Shown: positions 1 through 5,476 of the stretch, piece after piece
How the letters are laid out: each line of letters starts with the position of its first letter
Position numbering within the stretch: the first letter of the stretch is position 1
Assembly: GCA_021802595.1 (NCBI GenBank)
Contig: JAJZRT010000034.1
Span: 1-10,627, forward strand
DNA: 10,627 nt
Reading direction: 5' to 3'
Source: Pseudomonadota bacterium
GTDB taxonomy: Bacteria > Pseudomonadota > Gammaproteobacteria > Burkholderiales > Thiobacillaceae
The notes under the pieces: generated by a model
What the model saw: only the letters and a program-made list of their open reading frames with translations
The model's database searches: none
What the model was told of the DNA's origin: nothing
Translations under genes and position numbers: made by a program

Positions 1-14
1 TTCACTATATGCCG

Positions 15-173
15 TCAGGGTGCTGGTGTCCAGGAACGCTTAGGCAGTTCGCACCCCGGATGAACGTAGCGCGGATTGCCTTTTGGGTTCGTCCACCGCG
101 CCCCCGGCACATCGGTGCGGTACAACTGGCCACACTTGGCACAGCGGCGGAGGTAGGGTTTCGCAAAAGCCAT
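15..173 (-). CDS. 52-aa zinc-knuckle microprotein
   Basis: I do not recognise a named family. The protein has a CAKC pair near residues 11-14 and a HPGC element near residues 38-41, an arrangement that could bind one zinc ion; the rest is basic and short. The reading frame stays open further upstream, but the start chosen here (complement of the CAT at 171-173) has a strong GGAGG ribosome site about 8 nt upstream. It also lies only 13 nt after the methyltransferase-like stop codon, so the two genes are very probably co-transcribed and perhaps translationally coupled. A role as a nucleic-acid or protein-binding accessory to the upstream methyltransferase-like protein is possible but is inference from position only. 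Confidence 0.6.
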   Translation of the reverse strand: MAFAKPYLRRCAKCGQLYRTDVPGARWTNPKGNPRYVHPGCELPKRSWTPAP

Positions 174-186
174 GGCCACCCCTCCG

Positions 187-1110
187 TCACGCCGCAGTAC
201 GAAGAGCCCAATGGCCCTTGGCGGTCGCCTCGAACGAGTCGTCCTGTTGCAGAACTTGCCGCACTTTCGCTTGCCAGTTCCGATTAGCCGCAAGGCGCTC
301 GGGAGCGTCCTGGGCGATGCGCCGGTACAAGACTGCGAGTGTGGCATGTCCACCAAGAGAGAGCATGGCCAATCGCACACAAGCACGCCAAGTGGAGCGT
401 GCACGGCCAGTGTGACGTTCGACGGCGGCAGCCAGATCAGACAGGATGGACATGATCCGGCGGGGCTTTTCCCACAGCAGGATGTACTCATGCGAAATCC
501 TGGGATGCCGCAGGCGGTGATTGCTCGTCCTGTCCGAAGCGCAGTTGATTTGCGCTTTGATCATGACCGCCGCTAACTCGTCACGTGGCATCCGCGCGAT
601 GCACTCGGCCTGGTAGGACGAATATTTTCCGCTACGACGCAGATCGCCGATCAGCAGGCCATACATGCCGCCAGGGCGGGTGGCCTCGCGCTGATTCAGG
701 AGCGCACAGGTGAGTTTTTCGAGAAAGTCCTCGTCGTCGGCGCACCGCGACAGGTCATCCGGGTGCCCCTGGCTGCCCCACACCTCCCCCGAATACACGA
801 TCATGTCGTGATAGGGTGGATGGGAAAACACCAGATCGGCCTCCTTGCCTACATGCCGCAATATCGAATCACGCAGGATGTTGAACCCGCTATGCAAATC
901 CAGGCCATAGGCCTCGATGCCCAGCTCCCGGGCAACTTCGACGCTGGTGCCTGACCCAACCATGGGATCGACAAAGATCGCCGGCTGGTAATGCGCAAAC
1001 AGCGATTGGTAAACATGGCCAGAACAGTTTCCGCGCCAGGAAGCGCGGCCCCAAGGGCCACGGTCCTCGAACGCAAGAATGCTGCCGCAGGTCGTACTGG
1101 TCTTGTTCAT
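187..1110 (-). CDS. Solitary DNA methyltransferase-like protein with C-terminal winged-helix region
   Basis: The 307-aa protein has the hallmarks of an AdoMet-dependent amino-methyltransferase. There is a motif I-like FVDPMVGSGTS at about residues 47-56, an acidic D71 after the next strand, and a catalytic motif IV-like SHPPY at 96-100. Family members that methylate N4-cytosine or N6-adenine carry S/D/N-PPY, so the extra His is a variant. Residues 240-305 look like a small winged-helix domain of the HARE-HTH kind (LGGHATLAVLYRRI, then NWQAKVRQVLQ). No restriction endonuclease is adjacent, which suggests an orphan enzyme, perhaps for protecting or marking element DNA. The start has AGGAG about 10 nt upstream, and a GC-rich hairpin precedes it. 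Similar proteins are often called DNA modification methylase on ICEs. Activity and target are unknown. Confidence 0.8.
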   Translation of the reverse strand: MNKTSTTCGSILAFEDRGPWGRASWRGNCSGHVYQSLFAHYQPAIFVDPMVGSGTSVEVARELGIEAYGLDLHSGFNILRDSILRHVGKEADLVFSHPPYHDMIVYSGEVWGSQGHPDDLSRCADDEDFLEKLTCALLNQREATRPGGMYGLLIGDLRRSGKYSSYQAECIARMPRDELAAVMIKAQINCASDRTSNHRLRHPRISHEYILLWEKPRRIMSILSDLAAAVERHTGRARSTWRACVRLAMLSLGGHATLAVLYRRIAQDAPERLAANRNWQAKVRQVLQQDDSFEATAKGHWALRTAA

Positions 1111-1136
1111 GATGATGTGCTCCTATTGATGATGAT

Positions 1137-1170
1137 GGGGCACGCCCCATGGGGGTGTGCCCCAGTGGGG
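1137..1170 (-). promoter_or_regulatory. Leader hairpin L1 before the methyltransferase-like gene
   Basis: On the minus strand GGGGCAC pairs with GTGCCCC (plus positions 1157-1163 and 1137-1143). A small inner CCC/GGG pairing is possible, and the motif ACCCCACTGGGG lies at its 5' edge. It sits between the zinc-protein stop (1201) and the methyltransferase start (1110). Unlike most of its relatives in this window it lacks a U-tract; ATC triplets follow instead. It belongs to a nine-member set of pre-gene hairpins. Confidence 0.6.
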
Positions 1171-1200
1171 TTGATGAACAGAGCGGCCGAACCGGCCTAT

Positions 1201-1443
1201 CTAGAAAAGGCGTTCCTGCCCGGTGGCTTCCCGCTGCGCCGCCGTGACCATGGTGGCGCGCAGCGGATCAACATCGTCCGGGGTGCAGCACGAACGCGCG
1301 TCGTACTCGTTTCCATGCATCTCGCCGCAATCAGGGCACAGATAAACTTCAGTGACGGTGGGACGGCAACAGTCATGGGCGTCCTCCTCGAAGTCATGGA
1401 GGTCGCCGCATTCATTGCACCGGTACTTCATTTCAATTTCCAT
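1201..1443 (-). CDS. 80-aa protein with two repeated zinc knuckles and GQxxLF tail
   Basis: The protein consists of two copies of the same unit: CNECGDLHDFEEDAHDCC at residues 9-26 and CPDCGEMHGNEYDARSCC a few residues later. Each has a CxxC pair and a closing CC pair, so it should bind one zinc per unit. The C-terminus ends GQERLF, which resembles the Qxx(L/M)F pentapeptide used by many proteins to dock on the DNA polymerase sliding clamp. The start overlaps the end of the upstream 76-aa gene by 11 nt and has GGAGG 8 nt before it, indicating translational coupling. No named family is recognised. Binding to DNA, RNA or the clamp would fit the replication and repair flavour of its neighbours, but this is inference. 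Confidence 0.75.
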   Translation of the reverse strand: MEIEMKYRCNECGDLHDFEEDAHDCCRPTVTEVYLCPDCGEMHGNEYDARSCCTPDDVDPLRATMVTAAQREATGQERLF

Positions 1444-1663
1444 GAGATTCCTCCTTCAGTGATGATTCCAGCTGACCAAGCACGCTTTCGATGTTGGCTA
1501 CTGCGGCCTGCTTGATGGGTAAGTCGAAGTTTTCTGATTCCTCGTATATCCCGTCCGCCAAGCCGCTCTCGATGTCTAGGACATGAGAGATGGCCATGTC
1601 GACCACCTTGCGTAGAGAATTCATATCCTGCAGGGTCATGGGTACGTTTACTATCAATTGCAT
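1433..1663 (-). CDS. 76-aa acidic hypothetical protein
   Basis: This is an unrecognised small, acidic, mainly helical protein (MQLIVNVPMTLQ at the start; ESVLGQLESSLKEE near the end) with no cysteines and no membrane segment. The start at 1663 is chosen because AAGGAG lies directly before it, although the spacing is unusually short. An internal ATG eight codons later lacks a ribosome site, and the frame stays open upstream through the L3 hairpin, which I treat as leader. Its last codons overlap the start of the zinc-knuckle gene by 11 nt, so the two are probably made together. Function unknown. Confidence 0.6.
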   Translation of the reverse strand: MQLIVNVPMTLQDMNSLRKVVDMAISHVLDIESGLADGIYEESENFDLPIKQAAVANIESVLGQLESSLKEESHGN

Positions 1664-1679
1664 ACTCCTTCTGATGTGT

Positions 1680-1721
1680 AAAAGAGAGGGCCGCATCCGA
1701 GCAAAAGCAGGGATACGGCCC
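1680..1721 (-). promoter_or_regulatory. Leader hairpin L3 with U-tract
   Basis: On the minus strand an 11-bp stem (GGGCCGTATCC with GGATGCGGCCC, one G-U pair) closes a 12-nt loop and is followed by TCTCTTTTAC. It lies between the RadC-like stop (1734) and the 76-aa gene start, about 15 nt before the ribosome site. It has the form of an intrinsic terminator and could end the RadC transcript, attenuate the next gene, or both. Confidence 0.7.
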
Positions 1722-1733
1722 ATTGGGTGGTGC

Positions 1734-2360
1734 CTAGATCAGGCCAAGTTCGGCCATCGATGTGACGCGTGGCCCTGCCACAATGAAATGGTCCAACACC
1801 CGGATATCCACCAGGGCAAGGGCGCTTTTCAACTGTTGGGTCAACACTTTGTCGGCGTGGCTCGGTTCTCCTACGCACGATGGATGGTTGTGGGCCAGAA
1901 CCACGCAGCTGCACGTGTTATACGAAAGAGCGCGCTTGACGATCTCACGGGGGTAGACCGGGGTCTGCGTGAGCGTGCCGCGAAATTCTTCCCGGGCCGC
2001 AATCAGCCGATGCTGCGTATCCAGATAAAGAACGTAGAACACTTCATGCTGGAGTGGAGCAATTGCCGTACGCAGATAATCGCGCACAGCTCCGGGCGAT
2101 GAGAAACAATCGCGGGCTTGCAAACCTTCCTCCAGTCCGCGCCTTACCAATTCGCGTGCGGCGTTCAGCTTCAGGTGAGCATCTGACCAGCCTGACGGAC
2201 TGGCAGGTTCCGCGACCCGATAGCATTCGTCGCTATATGACGATGCGCACAGTAAATTGGTTAGCGAGCGGTTTTCCTCCAGGAGGTTTTCCGCGACGTT
2301 CGAGCTGCCGACAACGAGTGCCAGCAAAGCCTGGTCTGACATCTGTGTAACAGTAGGCAT
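1734..2360 (-). CDS. radC: RadC-like JAB/MPN domain protein
   Basis: The 208-aa protein carries the RadC-type JAB (JAMM) domain in its C-terminal half. A glutamate near residue 124 precedes FRGT, then VYPREIVKRAL (135-145), then the metal-binding motif with H157, H159, S167 and D170. The remaining domain LVDIRVLDHFIVAG is typical of the family. The usual HNHPSG is HNHPSC here. The N-terminal SDQALLALVVG (8-18) recalls the start of the RadC helix-hairpin-helix region. The start at 2360 is preceded by AAGGA; a longer upstream frame lacks a ribosome site and runs through hairpin L4. RadC-like proteins are common on ICEs and plasmids. The predicted metalloprotease-like activity has no settled substrate, and a link to DNA repair is historical rather than proven. 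Confidence 0.88.
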   Translation of the reverse strand: MPTVTQMSDQALLALVVGSSNVAENLLEENRSLTNLLCASSYSDECYRVAEPASPSGWSDAHLKLNAARELVRRGLEEGLQARDCFSSPGAVRDYLRTAIAPLQHEVFYVLYLDTQHRLIAAREEFRGTLTQTPVYPREIVKRALSYNTCSCVVLAHNHPSCVGEPSHADKVLTQQLKSALALVDIRVLDHFIVAGPRVTSMAELGLI

Positions 2361-2378
2361 GGGGAATTCCTTTCTATG

Positions 2379-2417
2379 AAAAAGGGGAACCCATGCCCCG
2401 GCGGGGTTGGGCTCCCC
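2379..2417 (-). promoter_or_regulatory. Leader hairpin L4 with U-tract
   Basis: On the minus strand GGGGAGCCCA pairs with TGGGTTCCCC over 10 bp (one G-U pair). A second small CCCG/CGGG pairing is possible in the loop, and TTTTT follows at once. It precedes the RadC-like gene by about 20 nt and lies just after the 228-aa gene. By itself it would score as a strong intrinsic terminator, so the downstream genes would need readthrough or antitermination from leader A, or their own start. Confidence 0.75.
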
Positions 2418-2439
2418 GTCGGGTGGTGGTGAGAACGAA

Positions 2440-3126
2440 TCAGAAGAGAGCCATCTGGCCGCCTTCCGAGGTAATGACATCACGCTGCGCGGTGATTCCG
2501 AGGGACGGATACAGCATTACGCCATCGTCGATGGACATCTCCTCAATGCGCGACTCATGCCGCCAGAACAGCACGGAGTGAGCCTCACCCAGGGTGCGGT
2601 GGCAGCAGTACCGTGCCACCGGGTGTCCTTGCAACGTATGCCAGGTAGGGGTGATGCCTGCGTACCATAGCGCGCGCCAGCCGTGGCCAGACTCGCTGCG
2701 GTCGTGTGCTTCGGCCTCAGCCTGAGTCAGTGGCATGGCAGCGGGCAGATCCTGGTGGAACCAGGCCCGCTGCGCGCAGACCATCCGCTTGCCGCGGACA
2801 AGGACGACAAGGCCAGTGTGATCCCCTCGCGGGCGCAGTCCGGCCTCGATCGCCACTTTGTCGTGATAGATCTGGGTGGCGTCTCCCGAATAGAGGGACT
2901 CCGGGACCAGCCGCCAAGCTTCTACCTCAGCCTTCTGCATCCCGTATGGTCGGTAATGCACCGAAAATACGGTATACAGGAAGGCCTCGTGCTTGAAGGT
3001 CATCACCTTGATCGGACCAGCGCCTTTATGCTCGACGGCCAGATGAACTGAGCAAGCCTTTGACGCAACCAGCCACTTCTCGGCCGCGACCAGGAAGGTC
3101 TCGCTTTCAACCTTGGCGGCCGACAT
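2440..3126 (-). CDS. 228-aa hypothetical protein ending in a clamp-motif-like tail
   Basis: I do not recognise the family. The soluble protein begins MSAAKVESETFLVAAEKW and is rich in His, Trp and Tyr (for example FSVHYRPYGM, PTWHTLQGHPVARYCCH). It has no transmembrane stretch. The last residues GGQMALF resemble the sliding-clamp docking consensus QLxLF, a notable match because the zinc-knuckle protein nearby also ends GQxxLF. The start at 3126 has GAGGT about 9 nt upstream. Earlier starts, TTG at 3150 and an ATG three codons inside it, are possible. It overlaps the upstream 87-aa gene by 20 nt, so the two are co-translated. Function unknown. Confidence 0.72.
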   Translation of the reverse strand: MSAAKVESETFLVAAEKWLVASKACSVHLAVEHKGAGPIKVMTFKHEAFLYTVFSVHYRPYGMQKAEVEAWRLVPESLYSGDATQIYHDKVAIEAGLRPRGDHTGLVVLVRGKRMVCAQRAWFHQDLPAAMPLTQAEAEAHDRSESGHGWRALWYAGITPTWHTLQGHPVARYCCHRTLGEAHSVLFWRHESRIEEMSIDDGVMLYPSLGITAQRDVITSEGGQMALF

Positions 3127-3370
3127 CGCGAGAGACCTCATCTTTGCCAAGATGCTTGTCGAGTTCGGACTTGACCCACTGCCCCGTACATTTCCAGGCG
3201 GCCCCGCGCATCAATGGGGTGTCTGGAATGACGGTTTTTTCATCGGCGATCAGATCCGCATAGCGGGCAATGGCCTCGATGATGAATGCCTGTGACAGTG
3301 CTCCGTATGGACAAAAATTCATGATTCGCGTGACGAGAGCGTCGTTGGTTTCATACCGATTCTGTTTCAT
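3107..3370 (-). CDS. 87-aa hypothetical protein
   Basis: The small protein starts MKQNRYETNDALVTRIMN and has a central region (YGALSQAFIIEAIARYADLI) predicted to be an amphipathic helix, followed by WKCTGQWVKSELDKHLG. Nothing marks an enzyme or a membrane protein. The start at 3370 has GAAGGAG 6 nt upstream. An in-frame ATG 17 codons earlier falls in the leader hairpin and is rejected. It is the first gene after leader A and hairpin L6, hence the head of the cluster that continues to the left edge, and its end overlaps the 228-aa gene by 20 nt. Function unknown. Confidence 0.72.
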   Translation of the reverse strand: MKQNRYETNDALVTRIMNFCPYGALSQAFIIEAIARYADLIADEKTVIPDTPLMRGAAWKCTGQWVKSELDKHLGKDEVSRDVGRQG

Positions 3371-3387
3371 GGCGTACTCCTTCGGGC

Positions 3388-3435
3388 AAAAGAGGAGCGC
3401 ACGATCCCCGGTGGGGAGCATGAACTCCCCGTGGG
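3388..3435 (-). promoter_or_regulatory. Leader hairpin L6 with alternative arms
   Basis: On the minus strand CCCCAC is followed by GGGGAG, a 6-nt loop and CTCCCC (plus 3413-3430). A second CTCC copy lies 15 nt further on, followed by TCTTTT. The distal CTCCT is also complementary to the AAGGAG ribosome site of the 87-aa gene. This gives at least two competing pairings for the same arms. Confidence 0.6.
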
Positions 3436-3451
3436 GTTGAGTGAAACGACG

Positions 3452-3543
3452 GTATCCCGGGCTCTTGCAAGCCTATCGGTTCCAGGGATTCACCGATGTC
3501 AAAAGTGATGCTTGACGCGCATCGGTCGGGTTGAACCTCAACC
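3452..3543 (-). promoter_or_regulatory. Structured RNA leader, copy A (hairpins P1, P2, P3 and pseudoknot)
   Basis: Read on the minus strand: P1 is GGTT, loop GAGGTTC, AACC (3529-3543). P2 is GATGC/GCATC (3507-3523). P3 is ATCGGT, loop GAATCCCTGGA, ACCGAT (3475-3497). Then comes CCCGGGATAC, whose GGGAT can pair with ATCCC in the P3 loop. Compared with copies B, C and D the P3 arms carry two compensatory pair changes while the loop core is kept. It precedes hairpin L6 and the seven-gene cluster. A computationally described RNA motif named after DUF3577 exists; whether this is that motif was not tested. Confidence 0.7.
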
Positions 3544-3785
3544 AGGGTGAAACGGGTTGGCCGGAAGCCCTCGATCAAAGGCGCCTGGCGAACCCCGAGG
3601 GGTTCAAGGGGAGACTGTTGTGCATTCGATTCAACGGCATCCCCGTCCGAGATTACTCGGGGCGCCCGCACGCGGGGATCTGGGCGCCTACTATTCGCGC
3701 TCCAAGCGCAAAGCCGCGGCATGTGGGCTGCCGCTACCCAGTTGTCTACAAGCCCCGACGGGCTTTCCGATGGCATCCGCCATGG
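3544..3785 (-). other. Hairpin-rich non-coding spacer upstream of leader A
   Basis: No supportable gene lies here. It contains several inverted repeats: GAACCCC/GGGGTTC with a 2-nt loop (3590-3605), CCGAG/CTCGG with loop ATTA (3647-3660), GGCGCCC/GGGCGCC (3661-3688), and AAGCCC/GGGCTT with a 4-nt loop (3750-3765). The GGCGCCC arms are the same as those of leader hairpin L7. The promoter for the left cluster should be in this stretch, but no convincing -35/-10 pair was seen. Confidence 0.5.
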
Positions 3786-3805
3786 AAAAGCCCGCCATGC
3801 GGGCT
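3786..3805 (-). terminator. Intrinsic terminator after the 67-aa gene
   Basis: On the minus strand GAGCCCG, a 4-5 nt loop and CGGGCTTTT form a GC stem followed by four T residues, 9 nt after the stop codon of the 67-aa gene. It separates the DUF3275 unit from leader A. Confidence 0.75.
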
Positions 3806-3813
3806 CAAGAACA

Positions 3814-4017
3814 TTACGATGATTCTTTCTGTGTCCATTGACCGCCCGATAGCGCAGCTTCCGCGGCACCACGGGTCGGCCAGTATTCTTGCGATTCACG
3901 GCTGCACGGCCCATCTTCATCCTCCGTGCCAATGTAAAACCGATCATTGGCGTGGAGCACCTTGAGGGGAAGTTGCCGCCCCAAGAACGCTGCAGCCAGC
4001 AGACCATATCTATTCAC
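3814..4017 (-). CDS. 67-aa hypothetical protein, GTG start
   Basis: The protein reads as a small soluble domain: a hydrophobic first third, then FYIGTEDEDGPCSRESQEYW (residues 27-46) and a closing AAEAALSGGQWTQ. This pattern resembles short conserved proteins often found on ICEs, with no known function. The start is GTG at 4017 with AAGGAGG 6 nt upstream. An alternative ATG two codons on lacks such spacing. It overlaps the upstream 94-aa gene by 8 nt (GTGAATAG), so translation is likely coupled. An intrinsic terminator follows directly, marking the end of the DUF3275 unit. Confidence 0.7.
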   Translation of the reverse strand: MNRYGLLAAAFLGRQLPLKVLHANDRFYIGTEDEDGPCSRESQEYWPTRGAAEAALSGGQWTQKESS

Positions 4018-4294
4018 TGGAATCCTCCTTGATATCTATGAGGTTGGAACACTCGCGCGCAAGGGCCTCCAAACGCGCCCAGTCGCCATAGGTGTGAGAC
4101 CCCGACAGCCAATCAGCGATCAGATCAGTTGCCAGTTTGCGGTTCTCGATGTCAAGCACCTCCAACTCGTTGAATGCGAACTTGACATCCCAGGGGCGAG
4201 CCAGAGCGGAAATTAACCGCGCCAAAGCACTGCCGCTTCCACAATCGCCCAGCCGACGGATAACCTCTTCCGCCCTGATAAACGTGTCTTGCAT
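4010..4294 (-). CDS. 94-aa hypothetical protein
   Basis: This is a mostly helical, mildly acidic soluble protein (GSALARLISALARPW near residues 21-35; DLIADWLSGSHTYGDWARLEALA near 57-79). There is no catalytic motif or membrane span, and no family is recognised. Two close ATGs exist; the second at 4294 is preferred because AAGGAG is 6 nt upstream of it and abuts the first. It follows the DUF3275 gene by 60 nt, a gap occupied by hairpin L7, and overlaps the 67-aa gene downstream by 8 nt. Confidence 0.7.
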   Translation of the reverse strand: MQDTFIRAEEVIRRLGDCGSGSALARLISALARPWDVKFAFNELEVLDIENRKLATDLIADWLSGSHTYGDWARLEALARECSNLIDIKEDSSE

Positions 4295-4309
4295 GGTCAT
4301 CTCCTTCTT

Positions 4310-4347
4310 GAGAGGCGCCCTGGGCACGCAGGGGTGCCGTGGGCGCC
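4310..4347 (-). promoter_or_regulatory. Leader hairpin L7
   Basis: On the minus strand GGCGCCC pairs with GGGCGCC (7 bp) and GGCAC with GTGCC inside it, in the gap between the DUF3275 stop and the 94-aa start. It is followed by TCTC rather than a U-tract, so it is a weaker terminator candidate than its relatives. Confidence 0.6.
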
Positions 4348-4354
4348 AGCTTCA

Positions 4355-4921
4355 CTAAGCGTTGACCTCTCCAGCCATCCAGGCCTGGGTTTTCGCGTCG
4401 AAGCGATAGCCACATTCCTTGAGCTTGTCACGCTGGATGCGGAACTGGGCACGATCGATGGTTGGGTCCAGCTTCACTTCTTTGCCAGCAAGCACAAGGG
4501 GGGCGATCTCCGCACCGAACACTCCCGCAAGTTCGGCAATTGCCGGATCCTGCGGGGTCGTGTCGACCTGGGTCGCTGCCACAGGTTCGGCGTCGACCCT
4601 CTTGCCTGTGGCGACGTCTGTGGAGATCGGGTCCGGCTCGGATGGTGCGTCATCGATCCTGCCCTCATCTACGGTATCCAGGAAAATCTCCGAGACCACC
4701 GCGCGTATGTCCGTTGCTGACCTGCCGCGCCAGACGTAAGAACTGAGGTAAAGCCGCTCGATGAGAAACTCCCCTTCGTAGCGGCCTTCCTCGAACTGGT
4801 CCAGGATGGGTTCCTTGACTTTGAAATCTCCCAGATCGGTGGCGAGATCCCCGACACAAAATCGACCCTTGGCGCCCTTGATTTCCTTGACGGTGAGGGT
4901 TCCGTGAACACGTACAGACAT
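4355..4921 (-). CDS. DUF3275-like ICE protein
   Basis: The 188-aa protein matches my memory of the DUF3275 family. The N-terminal domain has VHGTLTVKEIKGAKGRFCVG, then LGDFKVKEPILDQFEEGRYEG and LIERLYLSS (residues 4-62). A variable acidic linker of roughly 60 residues follows. A conserved C-terminal block holds VKLDPTIDRAQFRIQRDKL and GYRFDAKTQAW (about 148-182). The family is widespread on ICEs and has no experimentally fixed function; an OB-fold or nucleic-acid-binding role is a guess. The start at 4921 has AAAGGAG 7 nt upstream and hairpin L8 before that. It heads a three-gene unit with the 94- and 67-aa genes, and is divergent from the plus-strand pair at 5065. Confidence 0.85.
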   Translation of the reverse strand: MSVRVHGTLTVKEIKGAKGRFCVGDLATDLGDFKVKEPILDQFEEGRYEGEFLIERLYLSSYVWRGRSATDIRAVVSEIFLDTVDEGRIDDAPSEPDPISTDVATGKRVDAEPVAATQVDTTPQDPAIAELAGVFGAEIAPLVLAGKEVKLDPTIDRAQFRIQRDKLKECGYRFDAKTQAWMAGEVNA

Positions 4922-4942
4922 GGTTTGCTCCTTTCGAGAGTG

Positions 4943-4983
4943 AAAAGAGGGGCACCATTGTCCCGGCGGGGATGGGTGTCCCC
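4943..4983 (-). promoter_or_regulatory. Leader hairpin L8 with U-tract
   Basis: On the minus strand GGGGACACCCAT pairs with ATGGTGCCCC with two bulged bases, enclosing CCCCGCCGGG, and is followed by TCTTTT. The motif ACCCCGAGGGG lies at the 5' edge, as in the other members. No copy of the P3 pseudoknot leader is seen upstream, unlike the other unit heads. Confidence 0.6.
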
Positions 4984-5064
4984 TCGGGGTTGAAAACTTC
5001 AGACGTTATGTCAAACTGGTTGCAACGCTCGCTGTCGGGCGATGCTTGAAACAAGGCAACCGAA

Positions 5065-5274
5065 ATGAACGCAACCACCGATAAACCCTTTGAAGTTATC
5101 TCCGGGCAGCAGGAGCGGCTGCGCGCGGAAGCGCGGTGGTGCTTATTCAAAGGCATCTGCTTCCACGATCAAGAAGCCCTGGTGCGCATGCGTCAGATCG
5201 AAGAGCGGTTGGCCCATCGTGCTACTTTGGCCGTTTTAGACGGAGAAGGCCGCAATGGCGACTCAGAACGATAA
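5065..5274 (+). CDS. 69-aa hypothetical protein, plus-strand paralogue 1
   Basis: This is one of only two convincing plus-strand genes in the window. The protein contains KPFEVISG (residues 7-14), then a helical region LRAEARWCLFKGICFHDQEA and a further helix with ALVRMRQIEERLA. It shares FEVI-G, spaced L and A positions and a terminal AL-R motif with the next gene, so the two look like a tandem duplication. AAGG lies 8 nt before the start, a modest ribosome site. It overlaps the next gene by 20 nt. It starts 143 nt from the divergent DUF3275 gene; no clear promoter was seen. Function unknown; a small regulator is possible but unsupported. Confidence 0.6.
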   Translation: MNATTDKPFEVISGQQERLRAEARWCLFKGICFHDQEALVRMRQIEERLAHRATLAVLDGEGRNGDSER

Positions 5275-5476
5275 GGCCCCATTCGAGGTCATCGAGGGGG
5301 GGCGATACCAATTGGAAGAAAAGGCGCTGCGCGCCATCTGGCTGTCTGATCGCGATGAGTCACAAGCGCTTTTGCGCAGGCTGACCACACCGGCTAACAG
5401 CACCCTGCAGTTGGTTAATTGTGGCGTGACTGACGCAGCAGCAACTCCTGCTCCAGAAAGCGAACGATCCGGTTAG
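5255..5476 (+). CDS. 73-aa hypothetical protein, plus-strand paralogue 2
   Basis: The second plus-strand gene has KAPFEVIEGG near residues 7-16 and LEEKALRAIWLSDRDESQAL followed by LLRRL, aligning with its upstream neighbour along most of the length. The start at 5255 lies within the end of paralogue 1 and has GGAGAAGG upstream, a good ribosome site. Its last about 20 codons overlap, tail to tail, the end of the minus-strand 64-aa gene by 62 nt. That part, rich in Ala, Thr and Pro, has no counterpart in paralogue 1 and may be readthrough into the neighbour. Function unknown. Confidence 0.6.
   Translation: MATQNDKAPFEVIEGGRYQLEEKALRAIWLSDRDESQALLRRLTTPANSTLQLVNCGVTDAAATPAPESERSG

Noticed and set aside
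15..491. 158-codon version of the zinc-finger gene
   Set aside because: Its upstream part overlaps the methyltransferase-like gene in a different frame; only the last 52 codons have a good start and protein-like sequence.
172..576. 134-codon plus-strand frame
   Set aside because: It is antisense to the well-supported methyltransferase-like gene and has no recognisable domain.
2440..3150. TTG start for the 228-aa gene
   Set aside because: ATG at 3126 has a better placed GAGGT ribosome site; the longer form is possible but less supported.
3351..4007. 218-codon minus-strand open frame
   Set aside because: It runs through the 67-aa gene, a terminator, leader A and hairpin L6 in another frame, lacks a ribosome site and has the Arg/Pro/Ser-rich look of a GC-driven shadow.
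4984..5064. TTGACA-like promoter upstream of the DUF3275 gene (minus strand)
   Set aside because: A TTGACA is present but no acceptable -10 lies at 15-19 nt spacing.
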